Positions 37,077 to 46,363 are shown, counted from the first letter of the stretch. The stretch is DNA of 61,287 nt from an uncultured Selenomonadales bacterium (GCA_946407015.1 CAMJML010000020.1:1-61287), one strand, 5' to 3'. Numbers and translations are program-made. Notes: generated by a model not told the origin, from the sequence alone.

Positions 37077-39230
37077 TTAGATTTTGAATTGGTCTACCAG
37101 TTCTTCCAATTCAAAGGCCATGGTTTTTAATTTGTCAATCGATTGGGAAATATGATGGGCGGCTGCCGCCTGCTGCTGGCTGACTGCAGCAATTTCCTGG
37201 GCACTGTCGGTATTTTCACCGGTCAAGTGATGAATATCGGCCACAGCAGTCAGCGTATGCTGGCACAGCAGCACCTGCTGCTCGGTCTGCTGGCTGATCA
37301 CGGTGGCTTGTGACTGAATATCCTGAACAGCCGCCACAATATTGGCGAATGCATCACCGCTGGTCTGCGCAATCTCGACCCCCTGATCAACATGTTCATA
37401 GCTTTGCTGCATAGCGGACAGCACACCTTGGGTTTCCGTCATGACCTTGCGGGTGATTTCGGTAATATGCTTGGTCGCCTGAGCCGACTGTTCAGCCAGT
37501 TTGCGCACTTCATCGGCCACTACAGCAAAGCCGCGGCCGGCTTCACCGGCTCTGGCCGCTTCGATGGCTGCATTTAACGCCAGTAAATTGGTCTGACTGG
37601 CAATACTGGCAATAACATCTGAAATCTTGCGGATTTCCTGCGTGCTTTTACCCAACGCTTCCACGGTGCGGCCTGCACTATCCACCAGGTCTTTAATATT
37701 AAGCATCTTATGTACGGTCTGATTGATAACCCCTTGTCCGTCACCGGCTATAGCCGCACATTGTGTAGTCGCTTGAGCTGTATTGGCAATACTGTGTGAA
37801 ACGGTGGCCGTAATATCCACCAATTGAGCTAAGCTTTGCTTCGCACCGACGGTATTCTGCCCTTGCCGGGACAGTTTTCCGGCAATGCTGCCTACCGATC
37901 CGGCTACCTGCTCACTGCCAGCCTGAGCTTGCGAACAAGCAGTAGCCACGCTGCTGCTGGCTTCAAAAACCAGTGCCGCCGACTGTTTGACGGACATGAC
38001 AATTTGCTGCAGTGTTTCGGTCATGGTATTAAAGGCCGTTGCCACTTGTCCAAACTCGTCCCGGCGCTGATATTGCAGACGGTGGGTCAAATCCCCCTTG
38101 GCTACACTTTGCACCCCAACCACCAGTTGCTGCAGCGGTGACAACGCTTTGCTCATCGCCAACAGCCCAATCAGCACGAAACCGGCTATAATAAGTACCG
38201 AAACCTGAATACCGCGCTGAATCATATCGCTTGCTGCCTGCAAGGCAACCTCTTTCGGATAGGTGGTGACGGCAATCCAGTCGGTATTGGCGATAGGCCG
38301 GTAAGAAACAAAGTAGTCTTGGCCTCGCACCACCCCAACCGTGTCACCCGTCTGATTGGTAACCGCCACTTGGTAAAAATCTTCTGTTAAAGCCCGCTGC
38401 TCTTCTACGGCAGCGGAATCTCCCTGATGAAACAAGGGTACCCTGTTTTTACTGATAATGGTAACGCCATAGCCCGGATTTTGGGACAAAACCTGTTCCA
38501 CCATGACGGTCAGGTTTTGGATGGCAATATTGGCCCCCAGAATCCCAACCACTTTATTATCAGGACCATAGACGGGAGCCGTTCCAATAATGGTCAATTT
38601 TCCATCCACTTTGCTTTTTAAGGGTTCGGAAAAGCCGGCTTGTCCCTGAATGCCCTGCTTAAAGTAATCACGATCGGCAATCATGACCGGCTGATTGCTA
38701 TCGGTACGTAAGATCTGCCGGCCATCCGCTCCTGCAACAAAAAGCGTCTCATTACCGCCAAAGAAAGGCTTAACAGTCTCCAAATACCGTTTCCCCGTAT
38801 CGGTCTGCATTGACCGGATAGCGGCATCCCCGCTGGTCAGCATTAAAAAATTCTTTTTGTTTTGCAAATAATTGCCCACATCACTGGCAATCCGGTCAGC
38901 CACTTTATTGTTCTTATCAATAGCCGCCTGAGTTAAACTGGCTGCGGTTTCTCCAATAAAATACCAGCCCACCGTCCCTACCGGAATAATGCAGGTTAAA
39001 AGAATAAATAAAGCTCCTTTAGTACGCAGGGAGAACAAAAGCTGCCCAATGGCCTGCCTGTCCAGCTTCTTGATTCCGGCCAGGCAGCGGGCTACTCCGG
39101 CAAATGATATCGTCTCGGCACACCTGCGGGCAAACTTGGAAAAATCAGGCTTGAACGCTCGGGGCTGAAACACGCTCACCCTTGGAAGCTGCATCTTTTT
39201 ACGAATTAGACTAGCTAATTTTTTTACCAC
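37077..39230 (-). CDS. Methyl-accepting chemotaxis protein
   Basis: A 717-residue chemoreceptor. A basic N-terminal region of about 70 residues precedes the first membrane segment (about 75-95). The extracytoplasmic part (about 97-335) is a double-Cache sensor ([30 protein letters not shown] region). A second membrane segment and HAMP domain ([15 protein letters not shown]) lead to the signalling domain with the hairpin tip [21 protein letters not shown]. The GTG at 39230 follows TTGGAGGT and is preferred to the longer frame. A Pho-box-like array lies 77 bp upstream. The ligand is unknown. Confidence 0.93.
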   Translation of the reverse strand: MVKKLASLIRKKMQLPRVSVFQPRAFKPDFSKFARRCAETISFAGVARCLAGIKKLDRQAIGQLLFSLRTKGALFILLTCIIPVGTVGWYFIGETAASLTQAAIDKNNKVADRIASDVGNYLQNKKNFLMLTSGDAAIRSMQTDTGKRYLETVKPFFGGNETLFVAGADGRQILRTDSNQPVMIADRDYFKQGIQGQAGFSEPLKSKVDGKLTIIGTAPVYGPDNKVVGILGANIAIQNLTVMVEQVLSQNPGYGVTIISKNRVPLFHQGDSAAVEEQRALTEDFYQVAVTNQTGDTVGVVRGQDYFVSYRPIANTDWIAVTTYPKEVALQAASDMIQRGIQVSVLIIAGFVLIGLLAMSKALSPLQQLVVGVQSVAKGDLTHRLQYQRRDEFGQVATAFNTMTETLQQIVMSVKQSAALVFEASSSVATACSQAQAGSEQVAGSVGSIAGKLSRQGQNTVGAKQSLAQLVDITATVSHSIANTAQATTQCAAIAGDGQGVINQTVHKMLNIKDLVDSAGRTVEALGKSTQEIRKISDVIASIASQTNLLALNAAIEAARAGEAGRGFAVVADEVRKLAEQSAQATKHITEITRKVMTETQGVLSAMQQSYEHVDQGVEIAQTSGDAFANIVAAVQDIQSQATVISQQTEQQVLLCQHTLTAVADIHHLTGENTDSAQEIAAVSQQQAAAAHHISQSIDKLKTMAFELEELVDQFKI

Positions 39231-39306
39231 AGTCGTACCTCCAATTTTCGTCTCTAAAATCATCTTATAACAAAGTTTTTTGTAAAGATATGGCAGGACC
39301 GCACAT

Positions 39307-39334
39307 TTAACTTTCTCCTAACAAAAGCTTAACA
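39307..39334 (+). promoter_or_regulatory. Pho-box-like array between chemoreceptor and pstA
   Basis: TTAACT (39307), CTAACA (39318) and TTAACA (39329) repeat with exactly 11-bp period on the plus strand. A TATTTA follows at 39351. The orientation points toward the 3' end of pstA, so it may drive an antisense RNA, or affect the chemoreceptor from the opposite strand. Confidence 0.5.
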
Positions 39335-39373
39335 TTCCCAGCTATGTCAGTATTTAACAATAGCTGCAGCCAT

Positions 39374-39398
39374 AAAAAAAGGCCCCCTAAAGGGCCTA
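39374..39398 (-). terminator. Terminator of pstC-pstA
   Basis: GGCCC / GGGCC stem (39381-39396) followed on the minus strand by a run of seven T residues, directly past the pstA stop. Confidence 0.8.
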
Positions 39399-39408
39399 GT
39401 CTATCATA

Positions 39409-40269
39409 CTAATGTCCCGATGCACCAAGCTTTTTCTGAAGAATTTTACCCGGTATGGTAAACATCAGATTAAAAATCAAAATGGTTACGATTAAGAGAG
39501 CCCCAATGCCGTCCGCAATATTCACACGGTCCGGAACCAAACCCACAGCCATAACATACCACATGTGCACAGCCAGCGTTTCCCCGGCAGCCGTCACATC
39601 AAAATCCGGCAGCACTCGGGAGACCGTTGTGCCCGCTGTGAAGATTAAAATGGCGGTCTCGCCTAAAGCCCGGCCAGCCGTTAAGGTAATCCCGGTAATA
39701 ATCCCCGGCAGGGCATTCGGCAATACCACCCGCCAGATGGTCTGCCACTTGGTCGCTCCTAACGCCAGACTGGCTTCACGATAATGCATCGGCACGGTAC
39801 GGATGGATTCTTCGGTCACACGCACCAGCACCGGCAGATTCAGCAGCGTTAGGGTCAGAGCCCCGCCGATAATGCTAAAGCCTAAGCCGAACATATTCAC
39901 AAAAATAATCATGCCAAACAAGCCTAAAACAATGGAAGGTACGGTAGCCAGACTTTCGGTGCTGAGACGGATTAAATCGGTCAAGCGGTTATTGCCTGCA
40001 TATTCGGCTAAATAAATTCCCGCCCCCAAAGCCACCGGAATGGAGCTGGCCATGGACAAGGCTAAGATGTAAAAAGAATTGAACAACTGTGGTCCAACCC
40101 CGCCGCCGGCCCTCAGTTCACTGGGCATACCGAATAAGAAGTTGAAGGAAAGCACAGGCAGTCCTTTATATAAGATAAACAGTAAGAATGCAGCCAAAAT
40201 ACCGACTATCAGAAGCCCGGCCAGCCACATCACCGCCGTTGCCAATTTATTTGTAATCCGTGCCGACAT
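39409..40269 (-). CDS. pstA: Phosphate ABC transporter permease PstA
   Basis: One of two membrane subunits of the high-affinity phosphate importer. The 286-residue protein has six hydrophobic segments and the cytoplasmic EAA loop YREASLALGATKWQTIWRVVLPNALPGI (split here only for reading; about residues 165-192), which contacts PstB. ATG 40269 follows AAGGAGAG and lies 1 bp after the pstC stop. It is transcribed with pstC from a Pho-box promoter. Confidence 0.96.
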   Translation of the reverse strand: MSARITNKLATAVMWLAGLLIVGILAAFLLFILYKGLPVLSFNFLFGMPSELRAGGGVGPQLFNSFYILALSMASSIPVALGAGIYLAEYAGNNRLTDLIRLSTESLATVPSIVLGLFGMIIFVNMFGLGFSIIGGALTLTLLNLPVLVRVTEESIRTVPMHYREASLALGATKWQTIWRVVLPNALPGIITGITLTAGRALGETAILIFTAGTTVSRVLPDFDVTAAGETLAVHMWYVMAVGLVPDRVNIADGIGALLIVTILIFNLMFTIPGKILQKKLGASGH

Positions 40270-40270
40270 G

Positions 40271-41158
40271 TTAAGCCACTCTCCTTTGCGCAATCCGGCG
40301 AATCACTAAAATCATCGCCAGTGACAGCAATAACAATACCAAGGCCATTAAAAACAAGGAGTTTCCCCAGGCGGACCCAAAAGGCGTATTGCCCATTTCC
40401 ACCACGATTTCACTAGGCAGCGTGGAGGTCGGCATAAACAGGGAATAGGCGAGCTGAGGAGTATTGCCGATTACCATTTGAACGGCCATCGTTTCTCCGA
40501 CAGCTCTGGCCATCGCTAATATAATAGAAGTCAAAATGCCTGGCAGCGCGGCAGGCAGCAATACTTTCCAGATGGTCTGCCAGCGAGTCGCCCCTAACGC
40601 CAGGGAGGCCTCTTCCAAAGGCCGGGGAACGGCCCGCAGGGCGTCTTCCGATATACTGATGATGGTCGGTAAAATCATGATCGATAAGATAATGGCTGCC
40701 GATAACAACCCAAAGCCAATACTGACGTGAAAAAATTCTCTGACAAACGGTACGAGAATGGTTAAACCAACATAACCATAGACAACCGACGGAATCGCCA
40801 CATAGAGGTCTGTCGCCGGCCGCATAATTTCGCGAATCCAATTCGGCGCAATCTTGGCCATAAACACCGCCCCGGCCAGTCCCAGCGGCGCCCCGAAAAA
40901 TACAGCCAGCATGGTTACGGCAATAGATCCGACAATAAAGCTAAGTGCCCCATATTGTCCCTCCATGGGATCCCATTTGGTGGTAAGAAAAAATTCCAGC
41001 GGACTTACCTCTGCAAATGTCATCAGCCCCTGCTGGCCAACAAATACGATAATAGCCAGTATAATCACCGTCATTAAAAAGGCACTGGCAATAAATAAAT
41101 ACCGCACATAACGGTCATATAACAGTTTTAGTTTATGCTCACGGTTTGCTGTGTTCAT
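40271..41158 (-). CDS. pstC: Phosphate ABC transporter permease PstC
   Basis: The second membrane subunit of the phosphate importer, 295 residues with six hydrophobic segments, the family motif YVAIPSVVYGYVG, and an EAA loop LEEASLALGATRWQTIW. ATG 41158 has AAGGAGCATAACGTA upstream; the longer frame adds 14 residues without a site. It is separated from pstS by a terminator and has its own Pho-box promoter, unlike the single pstSCAB-phoU operon of many bacteria. Confidence 0.96.
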   Translation of the reverse strand: MNTANREHKLKLLYDRYVRYLFIASAFLMTVIILAIIVFVGQQGLMTFAEVSPLEFFLTTKWDPMEGQYGALSFIVGSIAVTMLAVFFGAPLGLAGAVFMAKIAPNWIREIMRPATDLYVAIPSVVYGYVGLTILVPFVREFFHVSIGFGLLSAAIILSIMILPTIISISEDALRAVPRPLEEASLALGATRWQTIWKVLLPAALPGILTSIILAMARAVGETMAVQMVIGNTPQLAYSLFMPTSTLPSEIVVEMGNTPFGSAWGNSLFLMALVLLLLSLAMILVIRRIAQRRVA

Positions 41159-41230
41159 TACGTTATGCTCCTTTGCCGCTAATTCCATGACAAGCTTCAC
41201 ATCCCTACTGTATGATCTAGTTCATCTAAA

Positions 41231-41284
41231 ATTATAAGAAAAGCGCTCGCCAGCTTTGTTAGGAACATGTTAAGTTTTTGTTAA
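41231..41284 (-). promoter_or_regulatory. PhoP box and promoter of pstC-pstA
   Basis: Read on the minus strand, TTAACA (41279-41284), TTAACA (41268-41273) and CTAACA (41257-41262) repeat every 11 bp. A perfect TATAAT lies 20 bp downstream (41231-41236). This is the standard geometry of Firmicute PhoP-activated promoters. Confidence 0.88.
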
Positions 41285-41329
41285 TTTTTCTATTTTTCCC
41301 GATTTGCTTATATAAAAGATGGTCTAAAA

Positions 41330-41362
41330 CAAAAAAAGAGCCATGCTGATGGCATGGCTCTT
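41330..41362 (-). terminator. Terminator of pstS
   Basis: An 11-bp stem, AAGAGCCATGC / GCATGGCTCTT with a 5-nt loop, then a T-run on the minus strand. It separates pstS from pstC-pstA. Confidence 0.9.
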
Positions 41363-41373
41363 GGGGTCAACCA

Positions 41374-42231
41374 TTATTTTTTCATTTTGGTTACAGGGAT
41401 GAAACCGTTCTTTTCTGCATAGCTTTCTTGGAATTCTTTACTCATAACATAATCGATGAATGCTTTTACCGCACCGGTAGCCTCACCTTTTGTATACATA
41501 TGTCCATAGGTAAAGACTGGATATTGACCGCCCGTTAAAGCATCAGGGCTGTATTTCACTCCATTATAAGCCAAGGTTTTCACTGTATTGTCAGCATAGG
41601 GAGCATCAACATAACCGATGGCACCTGGAGTGCTGGCAACAGCGGCTCTTACAGCACCGTTGGAATCCTGGATTACGGCGTTATCAGTGAAATTAGCGCC
41701 TTTCAGCACAACTTCAGCAATGGTTGCCCGGGAACCGGACGATTTTGCACGATGTACCAGGGTAATTTTTTGATCTTTACCGCCAACTTCTTTCCAGTTG
41801 GTGATTTTACCAGTTAAAATATCCACATATTGTTGTTGTGTTAAGTTATCTACTGTGACGTCAGGATTGGTAATAAATACAAACGGGATCACGGCAACTT
41901 GATGATCAACCAGGCCTTTGTCTTTAAAATCTGCAGGCAGATTAACATCGGAATTACCGATATTGACCGAGCCGGCCGCCACTTGATTCATACCGGTGAA
42001 GGAACCGCCGCCTGCAATATTGACTGTGACTTTAGGATTTTTCTTTTGGAACTCTTCCTGAGCTGGTTTTAATAATGGTAAAAGTGCAGTGGAACCGGAA
42101 GCAGTCACAGTACCTTGTAAATCAGCAGCAGCTTCTTTTTCCTTTTGTCCGCCACACCCGGCAGCAAAGGTTACCCCCAACATTAAAGCAACCGCGGCAA
42201 TCATCAACTTGGATTTACGAAAGAACTTCAT
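41374..42231 (-). CDS. pstS: Phosphate-binding lipoprotein PstS
   Basis: The extracytoplasmic phosphate receptor of the Pst importer, 285 residues. The signal peptide ends with the lipobox TFAAGC (Cys about 26). Phosphate-contact motifs are visible: ASGSTALLPLL, the GSFTGMNQVAAGSVNIGNSD block, and RAKSSGSRATI. ATG 42231 follows GGGAGGG at 8 bp; two in-frame TTG codons just upstream are closer to the site. It is monocistronic, with a three-repeat Pho box upstream and a terminator downstream, which suits a highly expressed binding protein. Confidence 0.96.
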   Translation of the reverse strand: MKFFRKSKLMIAAVALMLGVTFAAGCGGQKEKEAAADLQGTVTASGSTALLPLLKPAQEEFQKKNPKVTVNIAGGGSFTGMNQVAAGSVNIGNSDVNLPADFKDKGLVDHQVAVIPFVFITNPDVTVDNLTQQQYVDILTGKITNWKEVGGKDQKITLVHRAKSSGSRATIAEVVLKGANFTDNAVIQDSNGAVRAAVASTPGAIGYVDAPYADNTVKTLAYNGVKYSPDALTGGQYPVFTYGHMYTKGEATGAVKAFIDYVMSKEFQESYAEKNGFIPVTKMKK

Positions 42232-42270
42232 CAACAATACCCTCCCATATAATAGTAATCACACAATTAC

Positions 42271-42324
42271 ATTGTAATTCAGTGCGCTTGTCTTTGTGTT
42301 AAGGGCATGTTAATTCTATGTTAA
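42271..42324 (-). promoter_or_regulatory. PhoP box and promoter of pstS
   Basis: Three perfect TTAACA repeats on the minus strand (42319-42324, 42308-42313, 42297-42302), each 11 bp apart, with TACAAT 20 bp downstream (42271-42276). It is the best PhoP site in the window. Confidence 0.9.
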
Positions 42325-42334
42325 CACTAAATCA

Positions 42335-44179
42335 TTACTCAACAATTTTATAGCAACTGTGCCAAATCAATTTACAAAGCTTCTTTACCGAACCGGCTGC
42401 TTCGGCTAGTTGACCGGCTGTCGTAAACTTTCTGTCTTTATTTTGAACAACAGCAATGGAAATCGCCATAATCGGATACCGTTCTTCGCCGCCATGGCGG
42501 TTTTTAGCGATGATATACTCGTTTTCCAAATCTTCGGCATGGTAAAAGCTTCTGATCCGCACATCGAAATGATCCATAATGGATTGGCAAATCTGCTCGA
42601 CTTGATCGGACGTTGTAATGGCAATAAAATCATCTCCCCCAATATGGCCGACAAAAGAATCACCGGGAGCAAGCAGATCAAGCTGCCGACGGATAAGTTG
42701 AGCGGTCAGGCAAAGAATTTTGTCACCGTTATCAAATCCGTAGGTATCGTTATAGGGTTTAAAATTATCCAAATCAAAATACAACACCGAAAAATCCGTT
42801 TGATTCTCCAGCATCCGGTTGATTTTTTCCTCAATCATCATATTGCCCGGCAGCCCGCTGAGCGGATTCGAATGCTTGGCCCGGTTGATTTCCAACTGGG
42901 TGGTTTTCTCCAGCAAGCGCCTCACCGTTGTGACACCATAATAATGATCATGCCGGGTCACAAGGATATAATCGTACAGTGTATCGTCTGTCCGGGCCAC
43001 CACCAGCTTGGACACCTGCTCCAGTGGAGTATTGTAGTCAACAATGAGCGGATTCTGATCCATCAGCAGGCTGATCGGCCTGTTCATATAAAGGGCCACT
43101 CCATACTGAGTCGCCAAATGGGACAGGAACTTGTCCTTCATGAGCAATCCCACCGGTTTATTGTTTTCGACCACAGGAATGCCCCGCATGGTCGGATTGC
43201 TATTAAAGGCCTCAATGGCCTTTGCTCCGGTAGTGAGCGCGCCATAAGGCATATCCGCCCTCGCAATTTCACCGACCGGCATGGTCACAGCAGTATAAAA
43301 GGTCTCTTTTTTCTTTTGTTCATTCTTTTCTTTAATTAACTCTTTGATATCGGGCCGGAGCTCTAGAAACTGGGGCATTGGTTTTTGCAATAAGTAGCCC
43401 TGCCCGTAATGAATGCCGATATCAATAAGCGTATATAACTCGCTGACCGTCTCAATGCCTTCAGCGATAATTTTCATATTGGTAGAAGCGGCAAAATCGT
43501 AGAACGCCCGGATGAGTGCCTGTTTCAAATTGTCTTTATCAATATCCCGGACAAGCTGCATATCAATCTTAATAAACTGCGGTCTGGTCTCTGCCAGCAT
43601 CCTGAGACCAGAATAACCGGAACCGGTATCATCAATCGCAATTTTATAGCCTTGGCTGGTATAATTGTCCAAAATACGCCGAAAACTCCGATAGTCCTCA
43701 ATCGAAGTTTTTTCAGTAATCTCAAAAATAATATTCGTAGGATCAATATGGTATTGGTCAAGGATATCCCGCGTCAAGCCTTTTTGAAAGCGGGTATCAT
43801 GAATAATCTTGGGGTCAACATTGATAAACAGCATCTTATCGGGCGGCATGTATTTGGCCCTGTCCAAGGCTGCAATCCGGCAAAGCAGTTCCAGGTCCCA
43901 AAGCTTGTTCAGCTTTTTTGCCGTATCAAACAGTTGATCCGGCCGTTCCAGCGCCGATCCGCGCGGCCCGCGGCTTAAAGCCTCATAGCCGATCACCCTG
44001 GCATCACTGAGCGAGATAATGGGTTGAAAAACAGTATAAATGTTTTTTGTATCCAAGATATTGGTCAATTGTATCGTAAGGGCATTCGGCAGCAAGCCGT
44101 CTTTTGCAGCCGGCTCACTTCCGTGGTCGGTAAATAATCCGGTGATAGCCCCTGTCATCCCCCAGCTAAGATCCAGCAC
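42335..44179 (-). CDS. EAL-CBS-GGDEF cyclic-di-GMP protein
   Basis: A 614-residue cytoplasmic protein with an EAL phosphodiesterase domain (about 35-280; signature EALSRG, Mg-binding ENXE-like IIFEITE and DDTGSGYSGLRML), then two CBS repeats (about 300-425), then a GGDEF domain (about 440-600) with an intact GGDDF signature. Such proteins often degrade c-di-GMP under control of the CBS pair. I choose GTG 44179 because TTGGAGG precedes it ideally; starting at ATG 44215 would put the -10 element only 6 bp before the start codon. A two-repeat Pho box suggests that phosphate shortage changes c-di-GMP. Confidence 0.9.
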   Translation of the reverse strand: MLDLSWGMTGAITGLFTDHGSEPAAKDGLLPNALTIQLTNILDTKNIYTVFQPIISLSDARVIGYEALSRGPRGSALERPDQLFDTAKKLNKLWDLELLCRIAALDRAKYMPPDKMLFINVDPKIIHDTRFQKGLTRDILDQYHIDPTNIIFEITEKTSIEDYRSFRRILDNYTSQGYKIAIDDTGSGYSGLRMLAETRPQFIKIDMQLVRDIDKDNLKQALIRAFYDFAASTNMKIIAEGIETVSELYTLIDIGIHYGQGYLLQKPMPQFLELRPDIKELIKEKNEQKKKETFYTAVTMPVGEIARADMPYGALTTGAKAIEAFNSNPTMRGIPVVENNKPVGLLMKDKFLSHLATQYGVALYMNRPISLLMDQNPLIVDYNTPLEQVSKLVVARTDDTLYDYILVTRHDHYYGVTTVRRLLEKTTQLEINRAKHSNPLSGLPGNMMIEEKINRMLENQTDFSVLYFDLDNFKPYNDTYGFDNGDKILCLTAQLIRRQLDLLAPGDSFVGHIGGDDFIAITTSDQVEQICQSIMDHFDVRIRSFYHAEDLENEYIIAKNRHGGEERYPIMAISIAVVQNKDRKFTTAGQLAEAAGSVKKLCKLIWHSCYKIVE

Positions 44180-44221
44180 AGTCGTTTCCTCCAAATTATG
44201 TAAATCATACTCCATAATTCC

Positions 44222-44265
44222 ATTATAGCGTCAGCAACAGGAAACGATGGTTAATTTTTTGTTAA
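44222..44265 (-). promoter_or_regulatory. PhoP box and promoter of the EAL/GGDEF gene
   Basis: On the minus strand TTAACA (44260-44265) and TTAACC (44249-44254) are 11 bp apart, with TATAAT 21 bp downstream (44222-44227). The predicted transcript start leaves about 35 nt to the GTG at 44179. Confidence 0.75.
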
Positions 44266-44270
44266 CATTT

Positions 44271-44999
44271 CTATGCCACGGTAATACATGAGCCGCTCAA
44301 CGTTTGCTGCTGTAACTTGTTAAACTCAAGAAACAAGCTCGCAGTCGTCCATTGTGCCTGAGGCAGCGCAATACCGGTCACCTGATGATATTTCAAGCCG
44401 CCTTGCTCGCTATCCACCCAGTCATACAAGTCGGCAGCCATAGCAGCATTGCGCTGCAGTATCTTCGCAATCGGATCCTGTTGATGAAGGTCACGGGCCT
44501 GATCGAGTGCATAGCGCTGATAATGCTCCTTAACCCAGCTCTCATACTCTTTATGGCCATTAAAAACCTTGGCTCTGGCATGGTGCGGCACACATAAATC
44601 CTGCAGCAAATGCGCGGCCGCTCCGAGAAAAAATAAAGCATCCGGTAAACCTCCCCGGGACAGGCAGGCCAGCGACCGGCTATAGTAGCCGTCAAAGGCT
44701 TCCAACGCGTGATTAAATTGCCATAAGCCCCGGCCACTCACCGGCTCATAATAATGGCAGACATTTTTCCAGCCCTTATCAGCCCAGTAAACTCCGGCAT
44801 TCAGTTCAACCAGATAAGACTGGATTAACTGCGCCGCATCCTGATAGCCCTCATTGGCCAGAATGACTGCCGCCTGCCGGTTGCAAAACTCATGAGCCAA
44901 GCCGGGTTGATCCAAAAAACTCTGCAGTGGACTAACAGCCGCCAAAAACAACTTCGCACCTGCAATCATGGATGAATGCCCTAAAGCCGGTAAGTTCAC
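44271..44999 (-). CDS. Zinc-dependent phospholipase C-like protein
   Basis: A 242-residue all-helical protein of the zinc-dependent phospholipase C family (alpha-toxin N-domain, S1/P1-nuclease-like fold). Likely zinc ligands can be seen in order: an Asp/His pair in WADKGWKNVCHYY, the HLLQDLCVPHH block (about 132-142) and HKEYE (HxxxE, about 150-154). Unlike secreted toxins it has no clear signal peptide, so it may act on the cell's own lipids. GTG 44999 follows AGGAGGGTTTGAT, 20 bp after the glycosyltransferase gene, so the pair forms one operon behind a five-repeat Pho box. Confidence 0.85.
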   Translation of the reverse strand: MNLPALGHSSMIAGAKLFLAAVSPLQSFLDQPGLAHEFCNRQAAVILANEGYQDAAQLIQSYLVELNAGVYWADKGWKNVCHYYEPVSGRGLWQFNHALEAFDGYYSRSLACLSRGGLPDALFFLGAAAHLLQDLCVPHHARAKVFNGHKEYESWVKEHYQRYALDQARDLHQQDPIAKILQRNAAMAADLYDWVDSEQGGLKYHQVTGIALPQAQWTTASLFLEFNKLQQQTLSGSCITVA

Positions 45000-45019
45000 A
45001 TCAAACCCTCCTATTGCGT

Positions 45020-46174
45020 TTACAAATTCGCTGCTGAGCGGGTATGCAATCTCTGATAGGTCGTGATTGTCTCGACAATTTTGTCTGCTGCATGGGGCTG
45101 TTGCAAAGCCCTTGCCGCATTCCGCATAGCCTGCAGTTGTTGCGGATTATTGAGCAAGCGCCTGACCGTCGCACTCAATTGCTCCGTATCTTTTAGCCAA
45201 ATGGCCGCCCCTTGCTGAGCGATGTAGGCTGCATTGTCCCGTTCCTGCCCTGGAATCGGTTCAAATAGAATCATGGGCAATTGCATGGCCAGGGATTCGC
45301 TGATCGTGAGCGCACCGGGTTTGGTAATCAAGACATCGGCACAGGCCATCAGCTCGGGAATGCGCTGGGTAAATCCAATCAGCCGGATACGTTGTGGAAA
45401 GTTTTGGGCATACTCAACAAGACTATTGTACAATTTGTCATTATGGCCGGTAACCACAATGATTTGCAGCGGTTTCCTGCAACCAGCCAAATTGGCCAAA
45501 GCCTGCTCCACCCCGCCCAATCCTAGGCCTCCACCCATGATGAGCAGCGTCGGCAATGCCGGTGATAACGCCAATTCCTGCAGCATGGCTTGATTGTGAA
45601 GCGGCTGACAAAATGCCGCTGAAATTGGAATACCGGACACATGAGTACGCCAGCCGTCAATCCCCTGCTGCCTAAGTTCCTGCCTCATTTCACCGGTTCC
45701 TACGAAATACAAATCCACTTCAGGATAAACCCATAGCCGGTGAATGGTAAAATCCGTCACCACGGCAGCCAGGGTGGTACGAATCCGGCCTGTTTTTTTC
45801 AAATAAGCGGCCGCTGCGCACGGAAACGGATGGGTACAGATAATCACTTGCGGACGATATTGAATAATGAGTTTTTCCATCGTCTTTTTCATGACCACGG
45901 CCAGCACATTCTGAACCGGTGAGCCGGTACGGCCAAAGTGGGTCCAGCGGTAAAGAAAATCATACATATTCGGTGATAAATTCAGCATGGTCAAATAAGT
46001 CTCTTTAAGCAGTGTATTAAAATAAGAGTTATCTTCAGACATAAAATCAACCATATGCACTTTGGCATCCGGATGTTTACCGGCTATCTGACGGGCAACC
46101 GCTTGCGCCGCCTGATGATGGCCTGAACCAATAGAAGCTGAGACAATCAAAATTCTTTTAAGATTTGAATGCAT
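45020..46174 (-). CDS. UgtP/MGDG-synthase-like diacylglycerol glycosyltransferase
   Basis: A 384-residue GT28-type enzyme resembling Bacillus UgtP and plant MGDG synthase, which transfer glucose or galactose from UDP-sugar to diacylglycerol. Evidence: the N-terminal SIGSGHHQAAQA acceptor-domain motif (about 14-25), VTDFTIHRLWVYPEVD (about 150-165), and the donor-domain motifs ITKPGALTISESLA and EPIPGQERDNA. The family alternative is MurG-like, but the N-terminus favours a lipid acceptor. ATG 46174 follows GGAGGGGAGATT. It is the first gene of an operon with the phospholipase C. Confidence 0.88.
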   Translation of the reverse strand: MHSNLKRILIVSASIGSGHHQAAQAVARQIAGKHPDAKVHMVDFMSEDNSYFNTLLKETYLTMLNLSPNMYDFLYRWTHFGRTGSPVQNVLAVVMKKTMEKLIIQYRPQVIICTHPFPCAAAAYLKKTGRIRTTLAAVVTDFTIHRLWVYPEVDLYFVGTGEMRQELRQQGIDGWRTHVSGIPISAAFCQPLHNQAMLQELALSPALPTLLIMGGGLGLGGVEQALANLAGCRKPLQIIVVTGHNDKLYNSLVEYAQNFPQRIRLIGFTQRIPELMACADVLITKPGALTISESLAMQLPMILFEPIPGQERDNAAYIAQQGAAIWLKDTEQLSATVRRLLNNPQQLQAMRNAARALQQPHAADKIVETITTYQRLHTRSAANL

Positions 46175-46200
46175 AATCTCCCCTCCATTTCAACCTCAGT

Positions 46201-46273
46201 ATAATATAAGACAAGGCTTGGCCTTGTTAAGTTCCCGTTAAATCAAGTTAACGGCAAGTTAATTCTTTGTTAA
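46201..46273 (-). promoter_or_regulatory. Five-repeat PhoP box and promoter of the glycosyltransferase-phospholipase operon
   Basis: Read on the minus strand, TTAACA, TTAACT, TTAACT, TTAACG and TTAACA start at intervals of 11, 11, 10 and 11 bp (plus-strand positions 46268, 46257, 46246, 46236, 46225). A TATATT/TATTAT -10 lies 16-18 bp downstream (46201-46208). This is the longest such array in the window. Confidence 0.88.
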
Positions 46274-46310
46274 ATAGACAATTGCCTGAACCGGAGTGCC
46301 CTTTCCGGTG

Positions 46311-46340
46311 TTGCGCCCTTTATGATTATACTACTATAAT
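46311..46340 (+). promoter_or_regulatory. Sigma-A promoter of the PhoR-like kinase
   Basis: TTGCGC (46311-46316), 18-bp spacer, TATAAT (46335-46340), 24 bp before the start codon. The preceding Pho array is oriented toward the other gene but is close enough to influence this promoter too. Confidence 0.65.
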
Positions 46341-46363
46341 GAAACTAGTAGGGAGTGATTCAG

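Noticed and set aside
42410..43339. Long plus-strand open frame of 309 codons
   Set aside because: It is the antisense shadow of the EAL/CBS/GGDEF gene, with no start signal or protein family.
44180..44215. ATG start at 44215 for the EAL/GGDEF gene
   Set aside because: The -10 element would be 6 bp from this codon and there is no ribosome site, while GTG 44179 has an ideal one.
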